From: Anisodus tanguticus | Lineage: Eukaryota > Streptophyta > Magnoliopsida > Solanales > Solanaceae | Length of the DNA stretch: 64,000 nucleotides | Assembly (NCBI GenBank): GCA_034509755.1 | Contig: CM067556.1 | Location: forward strand, 15,151,501-15,215,500 | Reading direction: 5' to 3' | Part shown: one piece after another, positions 23,110 to 34,443 of the stretch | How the letters are laid out: every line of letters starts with the position of its first letter | Numbering within the stretch: the stretch's first letter is position 1 | The notes under the pieces: generated by a model | Seen by the model: the letters and a program-made list of their open reading frames with translations, nothing else | What the model was told of the DNA's origin: nothing | The model's database searches: none | Made by a program: the position numbers and the translations under genes

Positions 23110-23610
23110 AGATTGACGATAATTTCACAAATCGTATTGATGTAGGGGTAGATAAAATAGAGGTTCGCAGCTGATTCTTATGGGATAAGAGTATGCCTCC
23201 AAAACTTAAAGGTGAATTATAAAGAGTAGTGGTTAGACCGACTATATATGTTGTATGAAACAAAGTGTTAGTCAATCAATAACTCTCACGTTCAGAAGAT
23301 GAAAGTTTCAGAAATGTGGATGATGAGATGAATGTGTGGGCATACTAGGAGAGATAATGTTAGAAATGAAGATATCTAGAACAAGGTGAGAGTGGTCTCG
23401 GTGGAGGATAAGATGCGGAAAACTATGTTGAGATGGTTGAGGCATGTGAAGAGGAGTTATATGGATGCACAAATTTGGAGGTGTGAGAGGTTGACTATGG
23501 ATGATTTCAGGAGAGATAGAGGTAGGCCGAAGAAGTATTATGGAGAAGTTATTAGACATAACATGATGCTTCTTTAGCTTATCAAGGCATGACCTTAGAT
23601 AGGCTGTTAC
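23110..23610 (+). mobile_element. LINE 3' fragment (reverse transcriptase C-terminal region)
   Basis: The clearest block (23386-23577) reads VSVEDKMRKTMLRWLRHVKR, then RGRPKKYYGEVIRH. This is a widespread C-terminal signature of plant non-LTR retrotransposon polyproteins. Upstream pieces (PPKLKGE, VVVRPTIYVV, VKMKVSEM-like) occur in other frames with stops. The 5' part of the LINE is absent. Confidence 0.8.
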
Positions 23611-24099
23611 GAATTGAAGAATCAAAATGTTAATTAGTATTGTACACTTACCATAATTATAATGTAAATATTGTATTGTTTTAGTGTAAATATTGGTGTA
23701 ATGTTAGATAGGCTGTTATGAATTGGTGTAATATTTTAGTGTAAATATTGTATTAATTAGCATTGTACACTTACCATAATTATAGGATTCTTGTACTACT
23801 AGAATAGGGTTTTGGGAGTAGAATAGGAATATGATTTCTATTATAAAAAATTATAAATTGTATATATACTCTTTCATTAATGAAAATAATCAAGGGATTA
23901 TTTCTTTCATGGTATCAGAAGTCTAGGTTATAATTTTTTTCTCCCCAAATTTCTGTCCAATTTTTGCAACGGTTTCCGAGCCCCCTTCTCTCACTTTTCG
24001 TGCTCGGCGGTGTCTTCCCTCTTCCTAAATTTTCTTCCAAAATCCCTACATCACGTCTTTGCACTGCTATTATGACTAAGAACAAATTTCACCCTGCCC

Positions 24100-24842
24100 T
24101 ATATTTCTAACATCAAGAATCACATCCCTATCATTCTTGAAATAGAAAACGTCCAATACGCGACGTGGGCCGAACTGTTCAAAGTTCACGCATGCTCACA
24201 TCAAGTCCTCCATCACATTATTCCCCCGTCTCCCATGGCTACAGGAATTCCTAAACCCGAGGATGATCCTCAATTATGGACGACTCTTGATGCTACCGTT
24301 CTTCAGTAGATTTACTCCACTATCTCTACTGACATGTTGCAAACGATTATCGAACCCGACACTACAGCGATGGAAGCTTGGAATAGAGTACGTTATATAT
24401 TCTAAGATAATCAAAATTCCCGTGATGTTACCCTTGAGCAGGAATTCTCCCACGTCAATATGGAAGATTTTCCCAATATTTCAGCATACTGCAAAAGGTT
24501 GAAAGAATTGGCGGACCAACTCTGCAATGTTGGTGCGCCCGTTACCAACGACCGTCTTGTCCTTCAGATGGTTGCAGGCCAATCTGAGGCCTATAATGGC
24601 GTCGGTACGCTTCTTCGTCAAAGCAGTCCTCTTCCGCAGTTTTATCAAGCCTGTTCCATGCTCACGCTCGAAGAAGCCGGATTGGCTAAGAAAGCAGCCA
24701 TTGGGGGCCCGTCTGTCGTCATGATGATCGAGTCTAATTTTTCTCCTTCTTGTTCCAACCATTTCGGCCAAAAATGCAATAATGGTGGCGGCAAAAAGGG
24801 TAAGAATAACAAAAATAATGGTAAAAACCATGGTGGAAACTG
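24100..24842 (+). pseudogene. Copia-3 gag
   Basis: Frame-broken blocks (24120-24300, 24263-24502) lead into a clearer frame at 24460-24842 (MEDFPNISAYCKRLKELADQL, VTNDRLVLQMVAG). The C-terminus is Asn/Lys/Gly-rich. Stops at 24307 and 24841 interrupt it. Confidence 0.82.
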
Positions 24843-25079
24843 AGGTGGCAATAACGGGGTGGCAATGGGCCTCGAGGTAGTGGGCTGCAAGCCAACTAGC
24901 CACAGCCTTGGGGCCCATGGCTGTGGAACTGGGCATGTGGGGCTGGGCCCAACAGCCCCTATTTTCAGTGGTATACAAACCCGCCGAACTGGGCCCAGTT
25001 TAATTCGAGGAACATGCCTAATTTTTCTGCCCCCCACTGGAACCCGAGAGCCACTGTTGGGCTGGGGTAGCCTGCCGGC

Positions 25080-26771
25080 GTGCTTGGACCTCGGCCCCAC
25101 CAGGCCCACCATACCGCGAGACCCACCCCTACCGACATTGAAGTCGTCATGCACACACTTGGATTAAATCCCCTAGACACAAATTGGTACATGGACACCG
25201 GAGCCACCTCCCACATGACGTCCGACCAAGGTACTCTCTCGTCTTATTCCAATTTGAGCAGTAATCGTGGTATAATTGTTGGTAATGGCAATTCAATTCT
25301 GATTCGTGGTTACGGTCATAAAACTTTGTCCCCCCCCCCCCCATCCACCTCTTGTCTTGAAAAATACCCTTCATGCCCCTAAATTAATTAAAAATTTAGT
25401 GTATGTCCATAAATTCACCACTGATAATTCTATTTCTGTTGAATTTGATTCTTTTGGGTTTTTTGTGAAAGATTTCAAGACGAGGATTTCTCTCATGAGA
25501 TGTGATATTTGGGGAGATATTTATCCTATCACGCCCACCTCTGGTCTCTCGAGTCCAGCCTTGCCATCATCTTTTACAACCCTTGCTCCTTCCTTGTGGC
25601 ATGCTCGTCTAGGTCATCCAGGGTTGTCTATTTTGTCTTCCTTTGATAAAAATGATTTTATTTCTTGTAAGGGTACGCGTGGTACTCCGATTTGTCAATC
25701 TTGTTCTTTAGGAAAAAATGTTAGATTGTCGTTTGTATACTCTAATTCTCGTACTTTAATTCTATTTGATATTATTCATAGTGATTTATGGACATCTCAT
25801 GTTCTCAGTTCTTTGGGTCATCGTTATTATGTTCTATTTTTGGATGATTATTCTAATTTTTTATGGACTTTTCCGATAGCGAAAAAATCTCACATTTTTT
25901 CCACTTTCTTAAAATTTAGAGCATTCATAAAAACTCAATTCGAATGGGAAATCAAAAATATATAATGTGATAATGTCAAAGAATACGATAATGGGGTATT
26001 TTGAGAGTTTTGTGCTAATAATGGAATCAATTTTCATTTTTCTTGTCCTTATACGTCCTCACAAAATGGGAAAGCCGAATGCAAAATTCGTACCATTAAT
26101 AACATTGTCCGAACTTTATTGGTTCATGCTTCCGTGCCCCCTTCTTTTTGGTATCATGCTCTACAAATGGCTACATATCTTCTTAACATTCTTCCTACCA
26201 AAGGTTTGGTATATTCGTCCCCCTTCAAATCTTATATAATAGGACTCATTCGTATTCCCATCTTAGGGTCTTTGGGTGCTTATGTTATCCGTTATTTCCG
26301 TCCACCACAATTAACAAACTTCAGGCCCGTTCTACCCTTTGTGTATTTTTGGGTTATCCGTCTAATCATCATGGCTACAAATGTTTTGATTTATCATCTA
26401 ATAAAATCATCATTAGTCGTCATGTTATTTTTTATGAAACTCAATTTCCGTTTGCTAACGTGCGTAGTCCCGAGCCTAGTTCGTATAATTTTTTGGATGA
26501 TGTCGTCTCTCCATTTATTATCCACCATTTTCGGACGTATCCCACACCCAAAATCCGCCAGCGGGCCCACTGTTCCGCTGGACCCACTGTTCCGCCTAAC
26601 CCCACTGGTTCCAGTAACGTTCCAGCCTCAGTTTCGGTAATTGGGCCTGGTACCCAACCCAATACCGAAACTGGTCCAGTCCATGCTTCTGTCTCGGCAC
26701 CTAGTTCCAGTTCTGGGCCAGTAGGCCCACTGCCTACTGGCCAGTCCGTCACTTTTTCCGATATTTCCTAA
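25080..26771 (+). pseudogene. Copia-3 protease, pre-integrase and integrase
   Basis: The protease motif is NWYMDTGATSHM, so the catalytic DTG is intact (about 25191-25199). The pre-integrase block (25390-25700) has WHARLGHPGLSILSSF and TPICQSCSLGK. The integrase core begins at the IIHSDLWTSHVLSSLGHRYYVLFLDDYSNFLW segment (abbreviated), ending at a TAA at 25963-25965. Frame-shifted continuation runs to 26771. A run of about 14 C at 25330-25343 lies between protease and pre-integrase. Confidence 0.85.
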
Positions 26772-26895
26772 AATTCACTCAATTCTCCCCCGAGTCACAG
26801 ACCGGCCATTCATAGTCAACGGGGTATTTTTAAACCAAAAAAGATATTTTAATTTAAATCCTAATGTTCTTAAATACCCTCTACTCTGTAACCCT

Positions 26896-27800
26896 GTGTC
26901 CGCCTTAAATGACCCAAATTGGAAATTGACTATGACCGACGAATATGATGCTCTTATTGCGAATAAGACGTGGGAGTTGGTACCCCGTCCTTCTGGTGTT
27001 AATATTATTCGGTCTATGTGGATTTTTACTCATAAGGATAATTCTGACGGTTCTTTTGCGAGGCATAAGGCTCGTCTTGTAGGTGATGGTAAGACTTAAC
27101 ATGTTGGCGTGGATTATGGTGAGACGTTTAGTCCGGTTGTCAAACCGGCTACCATTCGCACTGTTCTCAGTCTGGCTCTTTTGAAGGCTTGGCTCATTCA
27201 TCAGTTAGATGTGAAGAATGCTTTCCTACATGGTGATCTTACGGAGATCGTTTACATGCATCAACCATTGGGTTTCCGTGACCCCAAATATCATCATCAT
27301 GTTTGTTTATTCAAGAAGTCCTTGTATGGGCTTAAGCATGCCCCACGGGCTTGGTATAAGAAATTTACATACCATGTTTCATCTATTGGGTTTTCGCACA
27401 GCAGGTCTGATAATTCATTATTCATCTATCGTCGTGGTTCTTCCCTGGCTTATATTTTATTATATGTGGATGATATTATCTTGACAGTTTCCACTGATGC
27501 TTTGAGCAAGTCTATCATTACCATGCTCAGTTCTAAGTTTGCTATGAAAGACTTAGGGCCTTGAGTTACTTTTTAGGGATTGATGTTTCTCGTCATGCAG
27601 ATGGGTTGTTCTTATCCTAATGAAAGTATGCAGCTGAGATTATTGAACGTGTTGGCATGTCCTCGTGCAAGTCTACTTCCACTCCCGTCGATACTAAGCC
27701 CAAGCTGGGTGCTGCGGCTGATTCACCTTACGAGGATCCGACCTGTTATCGCAGTCTTGTAGGGGCTCTTCAGTATCTTACTTTCACGAGACCAGATATG
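26896..27800 (+). pseudogene. Copia-3 reverse transcriptase, truncated
   Basis: It encodes SALNDPNWKLTMTDEYDALI, WIFTHKDN, RHKARLVGDGKT, a stop, then DYGETFSPVVKPATIRTVLS, KSLYGLKHAPRAWYKKF and the palm YVDDI near 27466-27480. A frame change at about 27560 separates the thumb (SCKSTSTPVDTKPKLGAA, ALQYLTFTRPDM). Coding homology stops at about 27800. Confidence 0.87.
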
Positions 27801-28046
27801 CTGTCATGTGTATTTTTTTTATCTTATTTACTTGCATTAGTTATTGCTTCTTTCTTTTTCCAGAATGCATTGTCATGATTTACGCACTTTGTGTGTCTTA
27901 CTTTGTTTGGGCTTGTGCTTTGTCTTGAGCCGAGGGTCTCTCGGAAACAACCGCTCTACCTACCAAGGTAGAGATAAGGTCTGTGTACATTCTACCATCT
28001 TCAGACCCCACATTGTGGGATTTCACTGGGTATGTTGTTGTTGTTG
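27801..28046 (+). mobile_element. LINE/SINE-type retroposon 3' tail, ends (TTG)n
   Basis: It shares GAGCCGAGGGTCT, GGAAACA, CTACC...CAAGGTAG, TAAGGTCTG and CCCCACATTGTGGGATTTCA with the retroposon at 32668-33130. It ends TATGTTGTTGTTGTTG. Such tails are typical of Solanaceae retroposons (TS-SINE or partner LINE). I see no clear target duplication. It lies exactly where Copia-3 stops, so the truncation and this insertion may be one event. Confidence 0.75.
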
Positions 28047-28049
28047 AAG

Positions 28050-29177
28050 GTTGTAAATATTTTTTAAAGAAAGGGTTTAAAATTGAATAATGTTATTAAT
28101 TCTATTTTAACATATCTAGGAAATTATTCTAATCATATAGTGCCAATTTCTCGTTATTCTATGAATAAAAGTATCTAGTAGCCTCATGAGTCAAAGGTAT
28201 TGGATTGCCCTCTGCATAGCTTTTAGTCCAAACCACTTACTTGGACTCACTTATGGTCCAAGCCTGTCTTTTCGAAGACCAATTGGCCAAGTTTGGTGCA
28301 CCACGAGCCCATGGACTGGCCTACATGTAGGTCAGTCAATTTTGGACAATTCAGTGTATGAAGCATGAACTAAATACTTGTTCTGTTTGTCAAAAGATAT
28401 ATGTAATATCAAAATAGACGAGTATGAGACAACCTTCATGCTTATACCAAATGAAGCACATAAACTAAGGCTGAATATAATTCATGAGCTATTTGTCTAA
28501 TATGGTTCTACCCTACTAAGAATTTCGTAAAATGTTCTTGCAGTTTGAATTGTAAAAAAAAAATCGTCTCAGGAAATAATTTAACCTAAAAACACAGATT
28601 TTACTATTGCAAAATGAGAATGGGATTTGGTATGAAATCTATGATCTTAATGAGATTGAAATACCAATCTTTTTTTAGAATATATTGATTTGACACCATA
28701 AGCGGGATCAAGCATGTTGCTGTCAGAAGCAAAACCCCGTATTTTTTTAGAGAATCTCCTAATTACTCCGTAATATTTCGAAATAAAAATCAAGATTCTT
28801 TTTATATAATCCTTATATAACTAAATATAATCCACTTCTGTCTTATACGGAACCAGTCTTCTCATTTACAAATAACATCTTTTGTAGTTCAACATTTACA
28901 AACAACATCTTTTGTAGTCCTTCTTGAACGAATATAGCCATAGTCCATAGAGTTTTAGTGAATTCATACGACTTAGTTGAATCAATTCTTGATTTAATCT
29001 GTTTATTCATGGATGAAAGTCATTTTCACCCCTCAATTCACAATGGACCAGAAGGACTAAAGGGCGCAATTTGGACCCAATAATATTCCTTCGAAGGCTA
29101 AAAAAAAAAATCGCAAGTCAAGAATGTATAGAAACTATGTCTATTCGGCTAAAGTTGTACAGAAATTATGTCTAAGA
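28050..29177. other. AT-rich stretch without supported gene
   Basis: A 60-codon frame at 28186-28368 has no family resemblance. A near-duplicate AACATTTACAAATAACATCTTTTGTAG occurs twice around 28860-28920. Nothing else is supported. Confidence 0.5.
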
Positions 29178-30709
29178 TGTAACTGAAAGTATATTTATGT
29201 CCTAGAGACAATCTGTATTAGGACAAATGTAATTTATACACATTCGTATTATTATTAATGGAGATTAATATTTTGGCATTTGCAATTATTGAATTATTAA
29301 TTGATTGTTTGTAATATTCTATAATATGCAGCCCTGGAGGTTACGCTGTTATTAATAGTGTGAGATATTAATATTATAACGTAACTCTTAAAATAGCCTC
29401 GACTAATGATCATCGAGAATGGGATATCGATGATATGTGATAAGTCGACATATGGTTTGCATCACATCCTTAGAGGATGTATGTCTCATCTGCTACGAGT
29501 AATGACTACTCGTGATGGACACATGGATACTTTGGAAGTATTGGTATACCCTGCTGATATAATGTTTGTTATACTTGTGTAAAGTATGATCAGCGTGTGG
29601 GAGATAGAAGTCCTTAGACTTGAGGTCAATATGCGCCTTGTCTACAAAGTAATGTACTTTGATCCCGTCCTAAGCTCAAATGCCTTATAGGTTGAGATAC
29701 AGCTTGTATTGGGTACATTACGATGTGGATTAAAGGTGGTAGTTGAGCCAAGATTAAGATTCATTCCTCGAATGTATATTCGAGAGAACACTCAGATTCT
29801 CAATGATATTAGGTTGACTAAATCGTTGGCCAACACAGGAGACATATTTAGAATATGGTCTATTTGTCAACTAATATAGATGAGATACAATTATTAAGCC
29901 ATTTGGATAGACACTTGACAAATCCTAAGCTTGATCGGGTGTGTCGTGAATGAAAGGATTTTATCTTACCACATAGAGGTTAAGTTTACTGGATTCATGT
30001 AAACATACTTCACATATTGAGTTCGTCTTGCGGCGCCGTCTAGGAGTTCCACGTAGACCTTAATTTGATTAATGTCGATATGTGAAGGCATGTAGGGTCA
30101 CACTATGTTGATTGTCCTTTCGATCTAAGGATGTATTGAGAGAGTAATTAAATGTTTGATTTAGAATCGAGATAGTTAAATGAATAATGATTATTTTAAT
30201 TAAGTCAAAATTGGATTTTGGATTTAATTAAGAATGCACAGAAAATAAATCGAGACAATGCAGGAACACATCGAGCGCTGCAGCGCCCATACCCTAGGGT
30301 CGTGACGCCTCTGCCTCAATTTTTGGGCCAGGCCCAAGGTCAAACCCTAATCCGGTTTGACCTAATTTTCACCTATAAATAGTGGCATTCTCTTCATTAT
30401 TCACACACCAATTTCAGATTATCATTCTAAGCCTTAGAGACTTAGAATCAAAACTCTCTCGAACCTCTGCCGGATTTCCTAGCTTTCCGAAAGAGATGTA
30501 CATTGAAGCTTGGAGCTTGCAGTCGAAAGGGCAACCGCATGTCAACCCTATAGTAGATAAAGATTCCAGATACTATAACCTGTAAGTATTATGCTTTATG
30601 TTACAGGTTTGATTGTTGTATAACCATACCAGAAAAGTTGTTGGGGTAAGTAAGAAACAAAAAAATTTAAACTTCCGTTGTGCCTTACTTATGTGTTTTG
30701 AACCCAACA
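29178..30709 (+). mobile_element. Probable solo LTR, about 1.5 kb
   Basis: The segment starts TGTAACTGAAAG and ends GAACCCAACA. It contains a TATA-like CCTATAAATAGTGG (about 30371-30384) followed by a short leader-like stretch. It has no reading frames of note. On the minus strand it would start TGTTGGGTTC, a common LTR start. The candidate flanks (TAAGA and AAACC) do not match, so the exact ends are not proven. Confidence 0.55.
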
Positions 30710-31126
30710 AAACCCTACAGTAACTAATCGGACAAGGCATAATCCTAATTTTCTACGAAACTATGCCCCTAAAGGCTTGGTTTTTGTGAAACTTTGGCCG
30801 AATAAGCATAATTTTTATAAAATCTTGTCTTGCGAATTGCCCCCCCCCCCCCTTTTTGCCTCTCTAGGGTTCGAACCCAGATTTCCGAAACTTTATTTTA
30901 TTTTTCGATGTCCGGGGTATTTTCGACCGCCTTTTTATTACTTAAAGTACGAAGGGCAAAAATTGAAGATCACCCCAAAATAGGGGCATTCCTGCGAATT
31001 ACCTCTACTAATACCCCCCCCCCCCCCCGGTTAAGAGTAGTCAAACATTATAAAATAATAAAGAAAGGAGAAATCTTTTTTGCTGAAATTACATCTCAAA
31101 AAAGTTATAAAATTTAATTTTTTTTA
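30710..31126. other. Non-coding stretch with two long poly-C runs
   Basis: C runs lie at about 30841-30853 and 31014-31028. GGGTTCGAACCC at 30867-30878 is a palindrome that looks like a pol III B box on either strand, but no tRNA or SINE structure surrounds it. The spacer before the DUF599 gene is otherwise empty. Confidence 0.5.
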
Positions 31127-32296
31127 CTAATTCACCAGAAAAATAACATCATTTCCTCTAAGCTTACTGGAAGAATGATGTTGCAACAAAGGACTCTTGT
31201 TGGTATCAAGATAATTAAGAAGAAAAACCATCCCAATTGAAGTAACAAACATGGGAATCGGACCAAAAAACCATAACAACAAAGTGATAGCAAAATAAAG
31301 AGCTCTAAGCCCAATAGACCAAAAATCACCTCCCCTAATCACAGCCAACTCCACATAGCTTGTAGGAACTTCACTATTTGGTATACTAATTAGGTAATTT
31401 GCATGGATGAAACATCTTGATGATTGAACAAAACATGAAAATGCCACCAAGAAACATACAAGAAGGCTTATGTACTTAATGGACATGGTGGCTGGCCTTG
31501 TGTCACCATATATCAATTTACTCATAAAAATAGTTGAAGTATTTGCCATCCATGCTCCAATCAGAGAGCTTAGAGTTAAACAAACAGTTGCCAAGAATGT
31601 TGCTCCTGAATTATTTGATGATAGAACATCTAGGGCTGTACTAACATCCCGATTTTCCATCTGCAAAAAAGAGAAAAAGACATACAGGATTTGGTCAACA
31701 ACAAGTTGTTTTCATAGACCCTCAGCTCAAAAGGAAAAGGTCATGCACCAGCCGAGAATCAAACCCGGGTCTGTACCATGTCAGGATACTATTCTACCAC
31801 TAGACCACTGGTGATGTTGTCTGATTTTTTAGTATTTCCTCATTGAGTGAAAATATTTTCGAAAAAAAATTATATCAGAATTAATAGTATTAGGAAAATA
31901 ATAACATTTGTCCATTAATAAGAAAATCATTTCCCCCCTTTTGATGAAAATATTCTCCAATAAATATTTTAAATATTTTTCTGTTGATCAATGCAAGAAA
32001 ATGACTTCCGCATAGAAAATATTATCGGAACATACCGAGAAACACTCAGGACTAATATTGATCAAGAAAATGACTTCCTCATAGAAAATATTATCGGAAC
32101 ATACGGAGAAACACTCAGGACTAATTACCTGCATGATATTTTGAATCCAAGCTATTTTATCATTGTTCTCAAACCCAAAGACAGTGGTATGAGGATTCTT
32201 GATGTATCTTTGGAGAAGAAAGAGATGGTAAGCAAACATGATTAACAATCCACTAGGCACCAAGAATAGATCAAGGTGTTCTTTTTGGAATACCAT
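31127..32296 (-). CDS. DUF599 family membrane protein, copy A (intact)
   Basis: There are two exons: 32129-32296 (56 codons) and 31127-31660 (177 codons plus stop), 233 residues in all. The intron starts GT at 32128-32127 and ends AG at 31662-31661. The protein begins MVFQKEHLDLFLVPSG and has four hydrophobic segments: residues about 9-29, 68-92, 105-125 and 170-200. A conserved RCFIHANYLI and a VELAVIRGGDFWSIGLRALYF block are typical of plant DUF599 proteins. The molecular function of the family is not known to me. The intron contains a tandem duplication of about 73 bp next to the donor and a tRNA-like sequence. Its closest neighbour, copy B, is a paralogue in the same orientation. Confidence 0.88.
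31744..31814 (-). tRNA. tRNA-Gly-like sequence with anticodon GAC, in the DUF599-A intron
   Basis: On the minus strand 71 bases fold as a tRNA. The acceptor arm is CACCAG/CTGGTG with a T-C mismatch at pair 1-72. The D-arm is GGTCTAGTGGTAGAA, the anticodon loop CTGACAT and the T-arm CCGGGTTTGATTCTCGG. The body matches plant tRNA-Gly(GCC), whose loop is CTGCCAC, so the anticodon has changed from GCC to GAC (valine codons). The B box carries TTTGA in place of TTCGA. It is probably a decayed copy rather than a working gene. Confidence 0.75.
31990..32128 (-). repeat. Tandem duplication at the DUF599-A intron donor end
   Basis: Two near-identical copies of about 73 bp share GAAAATGACTTCC, ATAGAAAATATTATCGGAACATAC and GAGAAACACTCAGGACTAAT (abbreviated). 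They differ at a few positions. Confidence 0.85.
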
Positions 32297-32652
32297 TTAT
32301 TATTTCCTTTTTCTTCTGTTCTTGTGTGAAGAATTGTGAGACCGGAAGAATTTAAATGGTGTTTGGTGTATGAAATTGGTAAAAATTGTTGTTGCTTGAA
32401 AGGAACTATTATCACAGTTTGATATTTGTTTCATTAAAGCAACCCTCTGACTTAACGTATTGCAAAAGAAACTTATCAATATAAACCTCTTGCTTAAGCT
32501 GTTAAATAGATAATCTTACAAGTAACATCCATAGTTAATAATAATAGTTTATACAATTAGAATCCTTGATGTGATCGCTGTGATTGTAAGTAAAATAATT
32601 TACCAATTGTATACAAGGAAACACCAAAATTAGGTGTTGGCATTTCCTATTT

Positions 32653-33145
32653 TTGTACAATTTTAAATAGGAGGCTGTGGAGGATACGGATTATGGTAGA
32701 AGGCTAGTAGTTAGTTGAGTGTAGTCCTACTTACGCTTACATACTGGTAGTCGTAGTGTTATGATTGTATCCCTGCCTAGCTTATCATACTAGTAGGCGT
32801 AATATTATTTTATAGTTTCCCGTTCTTTGATTTCTGTTGTTGTATGTTCTTTCATGTACTTTATTTATCTTATTTACCTACGGTAGTTACTGCTTCCTTT
32901 TTCAAGAATGCTTTATCATGGCATGTTCGCTTTTGTTACTCTTATTTTCATACGGCTTTAAATTTCTTGTCTGGGTCTGACCGTCTCTCTTGCTTTTGTT
33001 TGTGCTTATGCTTTTTCTTGAGCCGGGGATCTTTCGGAAACAGTCTCTCTACTTACCAAGGTAAAGTTAAGGTCTGCGTACACTCTACCCTCTCCGGACC
33101 CCACGTTGTGGGATTTCACTGGCTATGTTGTTGTACAATTTTAAA
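32653..33145 (+). mobile_element. Retroposon with 15-bp target duplication
   Basis: TTGTACAATTTTAAA occurs at 32653-32667 and 33131-33145 and flanks a 463-bp insert (32668-33130). The insert begins TAGGAGGCTGTGG and ends GGCTATGTTG. It carries the GAGCCGGGGATCTTTCGGAAAC, CAAGGTAAAGTTAAGGTCTG and CCCCACGTTGTGGGATTTCA blocks (abbreviated) shared with 27801-28046. It is a 5'-truncated LINE or a SINE copied by LINE machinery. It sits between DUF599 copies A and B. Confidence 0.9.
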
Positions 33146-33229
33146 CAAATAAGGTCCGTATGTTCGAAGGTTCATTTACAATTATTTAAATTACATCAAG
33201 ATTGTGTACTAGGTAGGGTGAAATTTGGC

Positions 33230-34443
33230 CTAAAGTAGAGTTGCCCTGCTTGTAGTTCCCTCAACTCTCTTGTAAAACTGCTTTCTTTTTCCAGAAGATC
33301 GATGATCGTGCAATGGCCTCGTGTTTTTGTCGAGGTAATGGAGGAGGAAAACCATGCCTATTGAGGTCGCAAACATGGGAATTAGACCAAAAAACCATAG
33401 GAGCAAAGTGGTAGAAAAATAAAGTGCTCTAAGCCCAAGTGACCAAAACTCACCTCCTCTAATCAAAACTAATTCAACATAAGTAATTGGTATATCAGTA
33501 TCTGGTGTGGTGATTAAGTAATTTGCATGGATGAAGCATCTGGATGATTGCACAAAGCATGAAAAAAACATTAGGAAGAAGATTAGTAGGTTTATGAACT
33601 TGATTGACATTGTTTCTGGCCTTGTGTCACCATATATTAGTACACTACTGAAAATACTGTTATTAGCCATCCAGGCCCCGATTAGAGAGCTCAATGTTAA
33701 TGAAACTGAGGCCAAGAATGTTGCTCCAGTGTTGTTGGATCCTAAAACACTTAGAGCTGTATCTATGGTCTTGCTATCTTCAGCCTGCATGATTCAGCAG
33801 AAAAATATTAGAAAATTTATGATGTTTCTTATTTAATTTTCTATGTGAAAATGAGAAAAATTGAGGTGTATACACGCACGCATACATACATACACAAAGG
33901 CGGATGCAGCCTATATTCAAGGGGTTCAATTGAATCCGGTAGTTCATACATGAAAAACAAATATATATGTGAAAAAAGTACTAAAATTTCAACCTGTGGC
34001 AGAATCAAGATTATTAGTAAGGGGTTTCAAGTATAAATAAATAAACACATAAAGAAATCAAGGAGATTCAACATACATATAATAAATAAAAAAGACCTAT
34101 TTAAACAGTGTAATTTTACACTAACGGGTGTCAATTGAGTCCTTTAGGATTTCGACAAATGTTAAATTCTGAATTTATAATAAATACATTATGTTTAATG
34201 CTTAGAGTTTTAAAGGTAGAAGCATCAAGTTCAAATCTTGAATTTGTTTATGTACGTAGATACTTATATATATTACCTGCATAATTCTTTCAACCCAAGC
34301 TCTCTTGTCATTGTTTTCAAAGCCCATGATAGTGGTATGAGGAATAGTGAGGTGTCTATAGAGCAGATAGAGATGGTAAATGAGCATGATGGAATCCCAC
34401 TGGGGACCAACAACAAATCAAGGTACTCTTTTTGGAAAACCAT
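33230..34443 (-). pseudogene. DUF599 family membrane protein, copy B (frameshifted)
   Basis: Exon 1 is 34277-34443 and exon 2 is 33230-33784 (184 codons plus stop). Splice sites are intact (GT at 34276-34275, AG at 33786-33785). Exon 2 is full length and close to copy A (TGATFLASVSLTLSSLIGAWM, SSRCFIHANYLI, shortened). Exon 1 is 167 nt, one base shorter than copy A's 168. The missing base lies near 34392, after the codons for VPSG, and shifts the frame so that a stop follows soon after the splice junction. Without that base the gene would look normal, so a sequencing or assembly error is a real alternative. Confidence 0.8.

Larger units (their letters stand above)
23628..27800 (+). mobile_element. 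Copia-3: 3'-truncated Copia element related to Copia-2
   Basis: The 5' LTR ends TTTCTTTCA at 23909 and is followed by TGGTATCAGAAG (23910-23921), the tRNA-Met primer site. The LTR start is uncertain, because a block with GTTAGATAGGCTGTTA(T/C)GAATTG is duplicated around 23590-23720. Gag to reverse transcriptase domains match Copia-2 closely. The element stops abruptly at about 27800, within the reverse transcriptase, at a retroposon tail. No RNase H or 3' LTR is present. Confidence 0.88.

Noticed and set aside
24481..25154. Two long minus-strand frames (165 and 169 codons)
   Set aside because: They overlap the Copia-3 gag and Pro/Gly-rich linker on the plus strand and have no family resemblance.
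28186..28368. 60-codon plus-strand frame
   Set aside because: Short, no motif, no promoter or splice context.
30867..30878. GGGTTCGAACCC as a tRNA T-arm or SINE B box
   Set aside because: No A box, no cloverleaf and no tRNA arms fit around it. The palindrome alone is not enough.
31470..31814. 114-codon plus-strand frame
   Set aside because: It is antisense to DUF599-A exon 2 and runs through the tRNA-like sequence. No support.
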